A stretch of 24,044 nucleotides of DNA, taken from NCBI GenBank assembly GCA_964589725.1, contig CAZPUJ010000680.1, forward strand, positions 1-24,044, read 5' to 3'. Both the position numbers and the translations under genes were made by a program. The notes below the pieces were generated by a model. It did not search any database, was not told where the DNA came from, and worked only from the letters and a program-made list of their open reading frames with translations. This DNA is from CAYSHJ01 sp964589725 (GTDB lineage Bacteria > Planctomycetota > Planctomycetia > Planctomycetales > Planctomycetaceae). Of this stretch, positions 13,449 to 21,732 are shown in pieces; within the stretch, counting starts at the first letter, position 1; each line of letters begins with the position of its first letter.

Positions 13449-14517
13449 TCATATGAGCGTCAGGGCTGTTGGGACAATGACTCGTGGGACGGGGTCTGTC
13501 GTTGTCGGTTCGGCTGTGGTGGCAACTCGCGCGGCATGTCGTCTGGCTTGTCGTGCGGTTCGTGCGACGGCGAGCTTTTGGTCGCGGGCGGCGAAGATAG
13601 CCAGGTCACGTCCAGCGAGTTTATCGGCGGGTGTGACGTAACCAATCGCGGCGTGCAACCGGACGGTGTTGTAGTGCTTGACGTAAGCGGTGATCAGTCG
13701 CTGGGCGTCCTCCTGAGTGAGCGGCGAGCCCGGTCGGACGGCTTCCGTCTTGAGTGACTTGTGCCAGCGTTCCAGCGTGCCGTTGGACTGTGGGAGGGAG
13801 CCCAGTTCGATCGGGCCAGCCGCCCGGCGGTCTTGAGCACTCGATAGACACTCGCCGCGCTCACGGCCACGATATCGGCATCGAGCATCATGTAGGTCAG
13901 CCGGCGATAACCTTCGTCGGGCCGTTGCTGATGAAAATCGAGAGTTGCTTGCCGCTCGTGCGGTTCGAGCCAATGGTCTCGCGGAACGAGTCCGTTGTGC
14001 TCGTTGACTTGGCCGAAGCGTTTTTTTCCAGTCGTGAAACTTGCTCGGCGTGATGCCGATCCAGGCGACGATCTTCCGCTGCGTGACCTCGGCCGGGCAC
14101 CGCCGCTTCGGTGGTCCGGCCCAACTGCGAACGTAGTCACAGACCTCGTCGCGCGTCTCATGGGGAACCCAAACTCCGGTTAGAGTTCCCCCAAGCTCAT
14201 TTTTTTAGCTGCACATGCTCCTGGAGAAGTTCGGCGACAACCTCGTTCTTCTGTTGCAGCTTGGTCTCGAGTGCCGCGATCTTTTTGAGGTTGGCATCCT
14301 CCTCCCGCCGTTACCCACGCGCATCCTGCCGAATTGCGGCGGCCCCATTCTCGAAGAATTTGAGCTGCCACTGATAAAAGGAATTGGGCTGCAAATTGTT
14401 GTCCTGGCAAATCTGCGAGATCGGCACCTTCTCGACCAAATGCCGCCGCAAAATCGCGATCTTCTCCTCCGGCGTGCAATTCTTCCGTGCTTTTCGTCGA
14501 CTGTTTTGAGTGCTCAT
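13449..14517 (-). pseudogene. IS3-family transposase genes (orfA-orfB), decayed
   Basis: orfA starts at ATG 14517 with a transposase helix-turn-helix (CTPEEKIAILRRHLVEKVPI, ISQICQDNNLQPNSFYQWQ). It is cut by TAA at 14311-14313 but continues in the same frame with a leucine-zipper-like stretch (LKKIAALETKLQQKNEVVAE) to TGA 14197-14199. orfB follows in another frame (CDYVRSWAGPPKRRCPAEV). An A7 run near 14030 shifts the frame before RFGQVNEHNGLVPRDHWLE. The sequence then jumps near 13795 from GRLARSNW to SLPQSNGTLERWHKSLK. About 110 residues that hold the first two Asp of the DDE triad are missing. No exact terminal repeats could be fixed. Confidence 0.82.
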
Positions 14518-14641
14518 GAACTGGTTCTCCTGTCGAGTTGGTGTAACCTACCCCGACCAGTGAGGAATTCCAGTTTTAACTGAACCGAGACACGGGTCTG
14601 CAGACTGGATCAGATTTCAATCCAATATTCGCTCAACGGAG
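14518..14641. other. Gap between IS remnant and receiver remnant
   Basis: This stretch holds the upstream region of the transposase gene and presumably one end of the IS. I see no gene and cannot fix the terminal repeat. Confidence 0.3.
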
Positions 14642-15031
14642 ATAGGCGCCAAGAGAGCGCGGGAACTAAAGAAACTCGTCGATGAGTTCGATGCGCACAA
14701 GGACTCCGATTCTGTGCTAATCATCGCCTCGCAAGGCTTCGTCGTGTCTTGCTCAGCGAATGGTCGCGAGTTGGTCGAGGACTGTCTGCAACAATTGCCG
14801 GATCTGGTCATCACCGATCTCAAGATGCCAGAGTTGGACGGAATCAGCGCGGCGGAACAAATCGGGCAGCATTATCGCGTACCGATGATTCTGGTCTCGG
14901 CGCATTACTCACCCGAATTGGTCCCGCGTGCCAATGCGGCCTGCGTGCAGGCGTACCTCGTCAAGCCAATCAGGCTGGCCGATCTGTCCCCCGCGATCGA
15001 ACTCGCGCGACGGCAATTTGACTCACTATGA
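14642..15031 (+). pseudogene. Response-regulator receiver domain, truncated at both ends
   Basis: From 14726 the frame reads as a CheY-like receiver: GFVVSCSANGRELVEDC, the phosphoacceptor strand DLVITDLKMPELDG, then MILVSAHYSPEL and LVKPIRLADL. It is closely similar to the intact regulator at 19240-19830. The N-terminal strand with the acidic pair (DDE in the paralogue) is absent. It is replaced by unrelated sequence (RARELKKLVDEFDAHKDSDS) in an open frame without a good start codon. It stops at 15031 (ARRQFDSL) before any ANTAR output domain. Without the acidic pair it should not bind magnesium normally. A GTG at 14714 could start a 105-residue product, so weak expression cannot be excluded. 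Confidence 0.6.
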
Positions 15032-15126
15032 AATCAGCGAGCCGTCGGCATTTGATCTCGGCCGCTCCGGCAACCTCGACGTTCGGCTGTCGCTGCTGAC
15101 GATTCCCGTTGCACGTCTGCTGACCA

Positions 15127-15534
15127 CTACAGCCTTAGCAGACTGACCACAGTCAGATAGATCAGCAGGCTGAGCACATCTTGGATAACCGTGGCGACCG
15201 GTCCCGAACCGAAGGCGGGGTCTTGGCGAAGCCGCGACAAGGCCCAGGGCAGCAGCAATCCGACAGCGGTGGCGATCGCTCCGGCGCAGAACACCGCCAA
15301 CGCGATGGAGAACACCAATCGGACGTCGTGAAATCCGAGTCACGTCACTGGAAACACGGCGGTCGCAAGCGTCAGCCGGACCAGCAGCACCTGAACGGTG
15401 TCAGTCGAGGTTCCGGTCGGCACAGATGAGTTCAGTCTTCGCGCCGCAGTGTCAGACACGAATAGCGCCGGACGCGCTGACCTTCCGGAGACAGACTTGG
15501 CGTGCGAATGAGTCACGTCCCGCGGAGTATTCAT
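15127..15534 (-). pseudogene. MgtE-type magnesium transporter remnant
   Basis: The last 63 codons (15318-15127) read FSIALAVFCAGAIATAVG, LLLPWALSRLRQDPAFGSGP and VATVIQDVLSLLIYL. This is the final two membrane helices of MgtE, with its typical DPA..SGP..T...D...LLIY motif. Upstream, an ATG at 15534 (MNTPRDVTHSHAKSV) opens a different frame that stops near 15340; it may be the original N-terminus, but that part is weak. A full MgtE has about 320-450 residues, so the centre is lost. It lies 14 bp behind the MgtC-like gene on the same strand, which suggests a former divalent-cation operon. Confidence 0.6.
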
Positions 15535-15547
15535 TCTCAAGTTACCT

Positions 15548-16774
15548 TCACCAGCAGAACACGGTTGCACCGAAGAGGCTCGACAAGCCTAGCAGCCACG
15601 CGACGTCGCGGAACAACCTGCGATTGCCCAGCGCCAATACGAGACCGGATTTGAAGGTCAGATTGGACAGTGCCGCAATCAAGATGCTGCGCCACGCGTA
15701 ATCGACCGACACCCGCTCTGACTCGACCAACCGTGCGGTGGACAGTGTGATCGCATCAAGGTCGGCCAGCCCGGACAGTGCCGCGATCACATACAGACCG
15801 GAGTGCGGCAAGTATTCCTTCGAAGCCGCGACGGAGACCGACACGACGCCGTACAGCACGCCGAACAAGATCGCGGACTTCAGTTCGGACGGGTTGCCTT
15901 GAGTCGGCATCGTCTCTGGAGGCTTGCTGCCACGGCGGCCAAAGAGGAGCGCGAACAGCAACGAGACGATCAGCAGTCCGATCAGCGGCGGAGCCACAGC
16001 CGGCAGAAGCGTCCGCGAGACCACCGCCACTTCCAGCAGGATGCGGACAAAGCTGACGCCGGTCGCCAAACAAATCACCGTCGCCGCGGCGGGAACCATC
16101 GCGGGTTGCTCGACCGTGCGTCGGGCATAGCTGGCGGTCGTCGCTGTGCTGGAGATGATCCCGCCCAGCAGACCGCTCAAAACCAGCCCCGCGTGATGCC
16201 CCAGAAACCTGTAGCTGATGTAGCCGCCCAGACTGATGCCGACGACCAGCACGACCATCAGCCAGATTTCGTGCGGGTTGAGCACTCCAAACGGATCATA
16301 GGTCTTGTTCGGTAACACCGGCAGCACAATGAACGTGATCAAGACGAATTGCATGATCGCCTTGATGTCCGCGTCACCGAGCTCCGTCACAAGTCCATGC
16401 AATTGCGGCTTGAATTGCAGCAGCACGGCCACTCCGGCTCCGACGGCCACGGCGATCATCAACGGCCCGCTCACGCACAACGCCCCGACCGCGAACATCA
16501 CCAGCATTGCCACTTCAGAGGTGATCCCGCGATCCGCCTCGGAGCGGATTTGCTGGCTCCCCAAGGCAATCACCGCGACCGTGGCCAGCACACCGGCGGC
16601 GACCGTCCAACCGCCGAACGGCTCCGCCAGAATCGCACACAACGACCCAAAGATCGTCACCAACGGAAAGGTCCGCACGCCACCCAACGGCGAGTCCACA
16701 TGCTGCCGCTGCAAGCCGACCAAGCCGCCGAGCAGCAAAGAGATCGCTATACTTTGAAACAGTTGCGTGCTCAT
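15548..16774 (-). CDS. MgtC/SapB-family membrane protein with DUF4010 domain
   Basis: The 408-residue integral membrane protein has an MgtC-like N-terminus (residues 1-140: SIAISLLLGGLVGLQRQHVD, GVRTFPLVTIFGSLCAILAE, and the Arg/Glu pattern of MgtC). A DUF4010 C-terminal half (about 150-400) follows, with SGLLGGIISSTATTASYA and ALSGLADLDAITLSTA. About 11 hydrophobic helices are visible. The family is linked to magnesium homeostasis and stress, but transport has not been shown for this type. The ATG at 16774 starts directly at the first helix. The mgtE remnant lies downstream. Confidence 0.85.
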   Translation of the reverse strand: MSTQLFQSIAISLLLGGLVGLQRQHVDSPLGGVRTFPLVTIFGSLCAILAEPFGGWTVAAGVLATVAVIALGSQQIRSEADRGITSEVAMLVMFAVGALCVSGPLMIAVAVGAGVAVLLQFKPQLHGLVTELGDADIKAIMQFVLITFIVLPVLPNKTYDPFGVLNPHEIWLMVVLVVGISLGGYISYRFLGHHAGLVLSGLLGGIISSTATTASYARRTVEQPAMVPAAATVICLATGVSFVRILLEVAVVSRTLLPAVAPPLIGLLIVSLLFALLFGRRGSKPPETMPTQGNPSELKSAILFGVLYGVVSVSVAASKEYLPHSGLYVIAALSGLADLDAITLSTARLVESERVSVDYAWRSILIAALSNLTFKSGLVLALGNRRLFRDVAWLLGLSSLFGATVFCW

Positions 16775-17196
16775 GCTTGCTCATCACATTTATCCGTACC
16801 CTCTGTGAAAGTCATCGCTCGCTCACCGTCCGAGGCAAAGGCCATGCCGACACAAGTGACTCGCAATATCAGCGAAGGCGATTGTTTCACGGAGCGAGAA
16901 GTTCATCGTCATTCGGAGCGTTCGGCCTCGCGGACGCTTCGGGTGTCGGTGATGAACCAGCATTATTCGGCGAGTGTGCGGCCCAATGGATCGGTGTGCG
17001 GAGTGGGCACAAACCATGCGCGAAACCGCTCGATACGGCGGACATTCTGTAATCGAAACGCACGCGGATCGCGTGCGATCGCTGGCCATTGCCACTTCCA
17101 GAACCACCATTGGCCGCACCCGGGCCGCGTGCGCCACACGGTTGGCATCAAGCTTGCAAGGTCATCGGCCAGGCTTCTCACCTTGTTTTGTAAAGG
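16775..17196. other. 422-bp gap upstream of two divergent genes
   Basis: Several frames are open but none is protein-like. One minus-strand frame (HPKRPRGRTLRMTMNFSL) is an arginine-rich artefact of a hairpin-like segment around 16918-16945. The stretch probably contains the promoters of the MgtC-like gene (leftward) and the UspA gene (rightward). No repeat or RNA was recognised. Confidence 0.35.
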
Positions 17197-17670
17197 ATGG
17201 CTATCTTGCTCACACTCAAACGAATTCTGTGCCCGGTCGACTTCAGTGACGTCAGCTTGAACGCCCTGAAGTTCGCGGTCGAACTCGCGTCGAAGTTTCA
17301 GGCGGAGCTGCATTTGCTGCATGTCTTCGAGGGCTACGACGCGATCTCGTTGAACCCAGAGACGGCGATGATTCCGATGCCGCAGTGGCTCACTGAACTG
17401 CGAAAAGTCTGTCACGAGAAACTGGCCGCGCTGCCGAGTTCCGACCTCGCCGCGCGTTGCCCGTCGATCGTGCGAGCGCATCAGGAAGGCCCCGCGATCC
17501 ACGAGATCCTTGAATACGCCGCACACCAAAAGATCGACTTGATCGTGCTGGCGACTCACGGCCGCACCGGGTTGAAGCATCTCTTAATGGGCAGCGTCGC
17601 GGAGAACGTCGTCCGCAGCGCCTGTTGTCCGGTCCTCACGATCCGAGGCATCGAACCGGCGACCCATTGA
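17197..17670 (+). CDS. Universal stress protein, UspA family (copy 1)
   Basis: This is a single-domain Usp of about 155 residues. It has the first strand ILCPVDFSDVSLNALKFAVE, the helix region ELASKFQAELHLLHVFEGY, and the nucleotide-loop segment THGRTGLKHLLMGSVAENVV followed by CPVLTIR. The HGRxG...GS pattern indicates an ATP-binding Usp. AAAGGA (17192-17197) overlaps the ATG at 17197, whereas an in-frame TTG at 17206 has it at ideal spacing. That start gives MLTLKRILCPVDFS, which aligns with the start of copy 2, so the true N-terminus may be 17206. Copy 2 faces it tail to tail across 32 bp. Confidence 0.88.
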   Translation: MAILLTLKRILCPVDFSDVSLNALKFAVELASKFQAELHLLHVFEGYDAISLNPETAMIPMPQWLTELRKVCHEKLAALPSSDLAARCPSIVRAHQEGPAIHEILEYAAHQKIDLIVLATHGRTGLKHLLMGSVAENVVRSACCPVLTIRGIEPATH

Positions 17671-17702
17671 GACGTTGGGCCGGCCTGGTTCTCCCAAATG
17701 CG

Positions 17703-18155
17703 TTAAGCCTGAGCGCTCCTCACGGTGAGCACCGGGCAGGGAGCATAACGGACGATGTTCTCGGCAACACTGCCCAGCAGCATGTGCTTGATTCCGCGGC
17801 GGCCGTGAGTCCCCTGAACGACGAGGTCGATGTTGTGCTCATTGGCGTACTTCACGATCTCGTCAATTGGGGCGCCGACCCGCGTGGTGCGTTTGACTTG
17901 CATCTTCGAGGCCCATTCCGGTCCTGGCAGCTTGGCGAGCTGCTCTTGCGATTGCTTGCGCAGTTCGGGTAGCCAATCAGTGAACGGTACGAACATCTCG
18001 CCCGTTCCCGGTGCGACCGCATTGTAGTCTTGCACCACGTTGAGCAGATGCAGTTCGCCATGAAACTTTTCCGCCAACTCGCACGCATAGCAGATCGCGT
18101 GCTCGCTGAATTCACTGAAGTCGGTGGGGCAGAGAATGCTGTGCAACTTGAGCAT
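17703..18155 (-). CDS. Universal stress protein, UspA family (copy 2)
   Basis: The 150-residue Usp shows ILCPTDFSEFSEHAICYACE at the N-terminus and THGRRGIKHMLLGSVAENIV then CPVLTVRS at the C-terminus, with the ATP-loop glycines. It is a paralogue of copy 1, and both share the long middle insertion ending in W.(T/P)ELRK. AAAGGACC lies nine bases before the ATG. It is 27 bp downstream of the cytochrome c'-like gene on the same strand and is probably co-transcribed with it. Confidence 0.9.
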   Translation of the reverse strand: MLKLHSILCPTDFSEFSEHAICYACELAEKFHGELHLLNVVQDYNAVAPGTGEMFVPFTDWLPELRKQSQEQLAKLPGPEWASKMQVKRTTRVGAPIDEIVKYANEHNIDLVVQGTHGRRGIKHMLLGSVAENIVRYAPCPVLTVRSAQA

Positions 18156-18182
18156 GATGAGGTCCTTTCAGAATCGCGTTCG

Positions 18183-18698
18183 CTAGCGAGCCGGCTGGTC
18201 CACAATCAAATTAGCTCGCGCCCATTTGTGGCACTCGATGCATTGCATAGTCATTTCGATCCAGGTCAGCGCGGAAGCATCAAGCTTTCCGTCTTTCCCG
18301 TTCTTGACCAACCGCTGAGCCACTCGTTGGAAGTCGTCGCTATGCGCGCGATAGAGCGGGTCTTTGGAGACCCGCCATTTTTCCGCGGTACTCATCTCTT
18401 CGAGTTTCGCGGCCCCTTCCTGAATCAGCTCAAAGTCTTCCAAAGCGAGTCCGGCCAGCACGTTCTGCGACGCTTCCAACTTCATCCGCATGAACTTCGA
18501 CACACCTTGGCGAGCGGGATGCGGCTTCGCATCGTCCTTCTGCGCAGCCTTCGCGGCTTCCTTTTGTGTCGGCTCGGCCTTCTTCGGCGGCTGAGTCTCC
18601 TGGGTGGCGGCGAACTGAGTCATCGTCGTCATCGTCAGACCACCAGCACCGATCAACGCGATGGCCAATGCACTCCAACCCCATCGAGCTGTCTTCAT
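18183..18698 (-). CDS. Cytochrome c'-like periplasmic haem protein
   Basis: The 171-residue product has a signal peptide (MKTARWGWSALAIALIGAGG, likely cleaved near 30-33) and a Lys/Ala/Gln-rich linker (34-64). A helical domain follows, with a single haem site CIECH at 153-157 close to the C-terminus. A C-terminal CxxCH after about 90 helical residues is the cytochrome c' layout (four-helix bundle, often binding NO or CO). AAGGAGA about ten bases upstream of ATG 18698 decides the start over the longer frame from 18728. The downstream Usp gene suggests a redox-stress unit. Confidence 0.75.
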   Translation of the reverse strand: MKTARWGWSALAIALIGAGGLTMTTMTQFAATQETQPPKKAEPTQKEAAKAAQKDDAKPHPARQGVSKFMRMKLEASQNVLAGLALEDFELIQEGAAKLEEMSTAEKWRVSKDPLYRAHSDDFQRVAQRLVKNGKDGKLDASALTWIEMTMQCIECHKWARANLIVDQPAR

Positions 18699-18909
18699 CA
18701 CAAGTCTCCTTCTGGAAGGATAAGTCACCGAGCACGCTCAGAGAGGTTTGCAAACGGTGTTCCACGTCCCATCAAGTCGAAAAACGAGTCACGAACGATG
18801 TGCGTCTTCAAGTTCAACGGCTTTCGCCAGGGCGATGTCGCACAGATCCAGGACATTCCGCACAGTTGTCACCAGCACCTGTCAAACAACCGCGCATCGA
18901 GTGATCATC

Positions 18910-19250
18910 GCCTCTAGCAACATGATTCGCAACGCCTATGAGTTGATGCTAGACCGTGGGCAAGTGGCGCTTTCGGCACGCCGTATGCGGGAGCAGGTCG
19001 AGGTCGATGTGACCGACATCGGTTGCGGGATTCCGGTCGCAGGCTTACTGCAGATCCTGGAACCGTTCCGATCCACTTAAGCCCGAGAGATTGGGCTGGG
19101 GCATGCGGTTCTAGAAAAAAGAATCGAGGCCAGTTGCGAGTGGTCAGTGAAGTCGCTCGCGAGGCCATGTTTACGGTGGTGTTGATGGCCCCGAATGACG
19201 AGGCATATCGCTCACCAATTTCGAGGAAGGCGATGTCTGATGGCTGCTGA
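18910..19250 (+). pseudogene. Histidine kinase remnant (HATPase_c domain)
   Basis: Decayed kinase sequence is readable. NMIRNAYELMLDRGQVALSA is the N-box helix. EQVEVDVTDIGCGIP is the G1 box (normally DTGCGIP), followed by LLQILEPFRST, the F-box. After a TAA at 19078-19080 the same frame continues with AREIGLGHAVLEKRIEAS, the G2 region. In another frame SEVAREAMFTVVLMAPNDEA gives the last strand of the domain. A stop and at least one frameshift therefore interrupt it, and the dimerisation domain and sensor are absent or unrecognisable. It runs directly into the response regulator gene (overlap with 19240), so it was probably the cognate kinase. Confidence 0.72.
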
Positions 19251-19830
19251 TTTGCGAATCTCCGTGGCGGACGACGAAGCCGACATGCGGGAGTATTACC
19301 AACGTGTGTTGCCACATTTGGGGCACCAAGTCGTTTCGTGTGCATCGAATGGACGGCAATTGGTCGCTGACTGCGTGCGGTACCGTCCCGACCTCGTGAT
19401 TACGGACATCAAGATGCCGGAACTGGATGGCCTTCAAGCGGCGGTCTTGATCTTTGAACAGCATCCGGTGCCGATCATCCTGGTTTCGGCGTACCACACG
19501 CCCGACATGCTGGAACGAGCAGGGACTGATCATGTTCTGAGTTACTTGGTCAAGCCGATCGAAGCGGCCGATTTGCAGCCGGCGATCGTCATTGCCCGGC
19601 GGCGGTTTGAGCAGTTCCAAGCACTGCGGCAAGAAGTGACCGACCTGCGGCACGGGCTGCACGAGCGTCATCTGATCGAAGTCGCGAAGGGAATCCTGAT
19701 GAGAGAGAGCGGTCTCGACGACGAGCATGCGGCGTTTCTGCGTCTGCAACAAATGGCTAAAGAAGAACACAAGCCACTTCTGGAGATGGCCCAGACAATC
19801 CTCGCGTCGGAGGAGGACGATTTCGTGTAA
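19240..19830 (+). CDS. Response regulator with REC and ANTAR domains
   Basis: The 196-residue product begins with a receiver domain: acidic pair D11/D12, phosphoacceptor D56 in DLVITDIKMPELDG, S83 (ILVSAY) and K105 (LVKPIE). A coiled linker leads to an ANTAR RNA-binding domain at about 132-187 (LHERHLIEVAKGILMRESG, LDDEHAAFLRLQQMAKEE). ANTAR regulators bind paired hexaloop hairpins and act by antitermination. GAGGAAGG at 19223-19230 sets the start at ATG 19240. It probably heads an operon with the BON, zinc-ribbon and galT genes (gaps of 51, 30 and 18 bp). The adjacent kinase gene is dead, so another kinase must phosphorylate it, if any does. Confidence 0.87.
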   Translation: MAADLRISVADDEADMREYYQRVLPHLGHQVVSCASNGRQLVADCVRYRPDLVITDIKMPELDGLQAAVLIFEQHPVPIILVSAYHTPDMLERAGTDHVLSYLVKPIEAADLQPAIVIARRRFEQFQALRQEVTDLRHGLHERHLIEVAKGILMRESGLDDEHAAFLRLQQMAKEEHKPLLEMAQTILASEEDDFV

Positions 19831-19881
19831 GTGGCCCTGGTTCCATCAGCCACACAACCACCAAGGAAGGAGAAACCCAAC

Positions 19882-20220
19882 GTGTTGAATTCAATGCTGT
19901 CCCCAGTGTGTGACGTTGCTCTTGAAATCAACCGTGCTCAGTCTGTAACGTTTAGCCAGTCATTGCACCGCAGAATCGTATCCGAAATGCCTCCCTTCGA
20001 ATCGGAACGAGTCGCGAGGGATGCATTGAAGAGCATCCGTACGGCGCTGCGGGCGACCGGATACAACGAAATGACCCAACTTGAGGTCGAAATAGAGGAT
20101 GGCGTTGTGACGCTCTTCGGAAGTGTCTCCACGTATTACTTGAAGCAACTGGCTCAAGAGATGGCTCGAACTCAATCCGGCGTGCGGCGAGTGATCAACA
20201 CCGTAATCGTCAGCCGTTAG
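19882..20220 (+). CDS. BON-domain protein
   Basis: The 112-residue product carries one BON domain in residues 46-112 (VARDALKSIRTALRATGYNE, LEVEIEDGVVTLFGSVSTYY, then ARTQSGVRRVINTVIVSR). BON domains bind phospholipid or other envelope ligands and occur in osmotic-stress proteins such as OsmY. No signal peptide is apparent, so the location is uncertain. The start is GTG 19882, set by AAGGAAGGAG upstream; a GTG at 19831 lacks a binding site. It is the second gene of the apparent ANTAR-regulator operon. Confidence 0.8.
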   Translation: MLNSMLSPVCDVALEINRAQSVTFSQSLHRRIVSEMPPFESERVARDALKSIRTALRATGYNEMTQLEVEIEDGVVTLFGSVSTYYLKQLAQEMARTQSGVRRVINTVIVSR

Positions 20221-20250
20221 CCCACCGTTCCCCAAGGAGAGGTCCCAGCG

Positions 20251-20481
20251 ATGATGCCGCATAACATTTGCTTGTATCATTGTCAGTATTGCGGGCATGT
20301 GGTCGAGCAGGAGCTGAACTTGAACGCGCCGTTCTGTTGCGGCGGCAAAATGACCAAAGCTGCAGAAGACACAGTGCTCGGCGAGGATGAGTTTGGCTCG
20401 CTGAACAACAGACCCACCGGCTCTTGCGAAGACGAGCGCGAGCAGCCGCCGGAGAGATTCTGCAAGGCTACTCAGGCCTAA
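20251..20481 (+). CDS. Small zinc-ribbon protein
   Basis: The 76-residue product has CQYCGHVV (Cys 11 and 14) and FCCGGKMTKA (Cys pair about 18 residues on), a rubredoxin-like/desulforedoxin-like zinc-ribbon knuckle pair. The tail is acidic and polar. AAGGAGAGG lies about ten bases before the ATG. It sits between the BON and galT genes. The function is unknown; metal binding or redox is the likely property. Confidence 0.65.
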   Translation: MMPHNICLYHCQYCGHVVEQELNLNAPFCCGGKMTKAAEDTVLGEDEFGSLNNRPTGSCEDEREQPPERFCKATQA

Positions 20482-20499
20482 TGCCGAAGGAGCCTCGCG

Positions 20500-21516
20500 A
20501 TGTCGTTCCTGCGATACGATCCGACAACGAACGACTGGGTGATCTTTGCTCCTTCGCGAGCGCGACGGCCGCACGAATTCCGGCAACACAAGTGTGCGGA
20601 GGCGGCCGCGAACACGGCCACGGTCTGTCCGTTCTGCCCCGGCCAAGAACACCTGACTCCGCCGGAAATCTATCGCGTGCCGGCTTGGGGCACTCATCAG
20701 CCCGCCAACTGGCGTGTGCGAGTCATTCCCAACCGGTTCCCCGCGTTGCGGATCGAGGAATCGAACGCGAACGGTGACGAGCATCGTCCGTTATTTCGCC
20801 AGCGGGGTGGCTGTGGGGCTCACGAGGTCATCATCGAGGCTCCCGAACACGACAGGTTGTTGTGCCAGCAACCGGTCGAACAGATCGAAGCTCTGTTGCA
20901 CACATTGCAACAGCGGCACAACGACCTGCTGCAAGATCCTCGGTTTCAGATGATCGTGATGTTCAAGAATCACGGCGAGGCGGCCGGCACATCGTTACGA
21001 CATCCCCACTGCCAATTGATCGCCACTCCCGTTGTGCCGAGAATGTTGCGATTGCGACTGGGGATCGCGGCCGACTACTTCGACATGACAGGGCAGTGCC
21101 TGTACTGTGTGTTGCTGCATGAAGAACTGGCTGTTGGCAAGCGAGTGCTCGCGGAAAACGCGGAGTTCGTGGCGGTGCTGCCATTCGCGTCGCATGTGCC
21201 GTTTGAAACCTGGATTCTCCCGAAGACGCATCACGCCTCGTTCGGCGGTGTCGAGAGTCGGCACTTCCAGCCCCTGGCCGAGATTCTTAAGACGGTTCTG
21301 CAACGTCTCTCGGTGGGCTTGGAGAATCCGGCCTACAATCTGACGATCAACACCGTCCCACGCGGCGACGAGGACAAGAGCTATTTCTTGTGGCACATCT
21401 ACATTCTGCCAAAGCTGACGACACCTGCGGGCTTCGAACTGGGCAGCGGCATGTCCATCAATCCTGTGCTGCCGGAAACAGCGGCGGACTTTCTGAAATC
21501 GGTCGAGCTGCCATAA
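20500..21516 (+). CDS. galT: Galactose-1-phosphate uridylyltransferase (GalT-like)
   Basis: The 338-residue HIT-superfamily transferase would exchange UMP between UDP-glucose and galactose-1-phosphate. Visible features are the N-terminal DPTTNDWVIFAPSRARRP, zinc ligands CPFC at 43-46, NRFPAL, the NHGEAAGTSLRHPHCQL active site with nucleophile H170 in HPHCQ (168-172), and the C-terminal YNLTINTVPRGDEDKSYFLW then HIYILP. HPHCQ differs from the common HPHGQ or HPHSQ by one residue. The length is normal for the family. The last gene of the stress operon, it may supply another nucleotide sugar rather than serve galactose use, since no galK or galE is present. Confidence 0.88.
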   Translation: MSFLRYDPTTNDWVIFAPSRARRPHEFRQHKCAEAAANTATVCPFCPGQEHLTPPEIYRVPAWGTHQPANWRVRVIPNRFPALRIEESNANGDEHRPLFRQRGGCGAHEVIIEAPEHDRLLCQQPVEQIEALLHTLQQRHNDLLQDPRFQMIVMFKNHGEAAGTSLRHPHCQLIATPVVPRMLRLRLGIAADYFDMTGQCLYCVLLHEELAVGKRVLAENAEFVAVLPFASHVPFETWILPKTHHASFGGVESRHFQPLAEILKTVLQRLSVGLENPAYNLTINTVPRGDEDKSYFLWHIYILPKLTTPAGFELGSGMSINPVLPETAADFLKSVELP

Positions 21517-21555
21517 TCTCGCTCGCATCACGCATTGTCCCGCGGGAGTCTCGGC

Positions 21556-21732
21556 ATGAGGCCGTTGCTGACGAGTGTCTGCCTGCTGTTGGCGCTGATC
21601 CTGCTTGGCACAGTTGGGCTGCGAATGATCGAGCGTCACCGATCAGACTGGCATCGACTTAGGACTAGCCAAGCCATCAGGCCTTCGGCCTGTGAGCCTC
21701 ATTGCAATGAGTGCCGACAGGCAATTTGGTGA
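21556..21732 (+). CDS. Possible small membrane protein (doubtful)
   Basis: A 58-codon frame begins MRPLLTSVCLLLALILLGTV, a single hydrophobic helix, and ends with a Cys-containing tail (CEPHCNECRQAIW). GGGAG is placed upstream of ATG 21556. The second half coincides with two perfect palindromes (21678-21711), so the coding tail may be chance. It could be a remnant of a larger membrane protein. Confidence 0.3.
   Translation: MRPLLTSVCLLLALILLGTVGLRMIERHRSDWHRLRTSQAIRPSACEPHCNECRQAIW
21678..21711. repeat. Two adjacent palindromes downstream of galT
   Basis: CAGGCC/GGCCTG with a TTC loop (21678-21692) is followed by the perfect 14-bp palindrome CTCATTGCAATGAG (21698-21711). They may act as the transcript end of the galT operon or as a REP-like site. 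Confidence 0.5.

Noticed and set aside
15803..17260. Large plus-strand frames over the MgtC-like gene
   Set aside because: They are His/Arg/Gln-rich antisense shadows of a clear membrane-protein gene.
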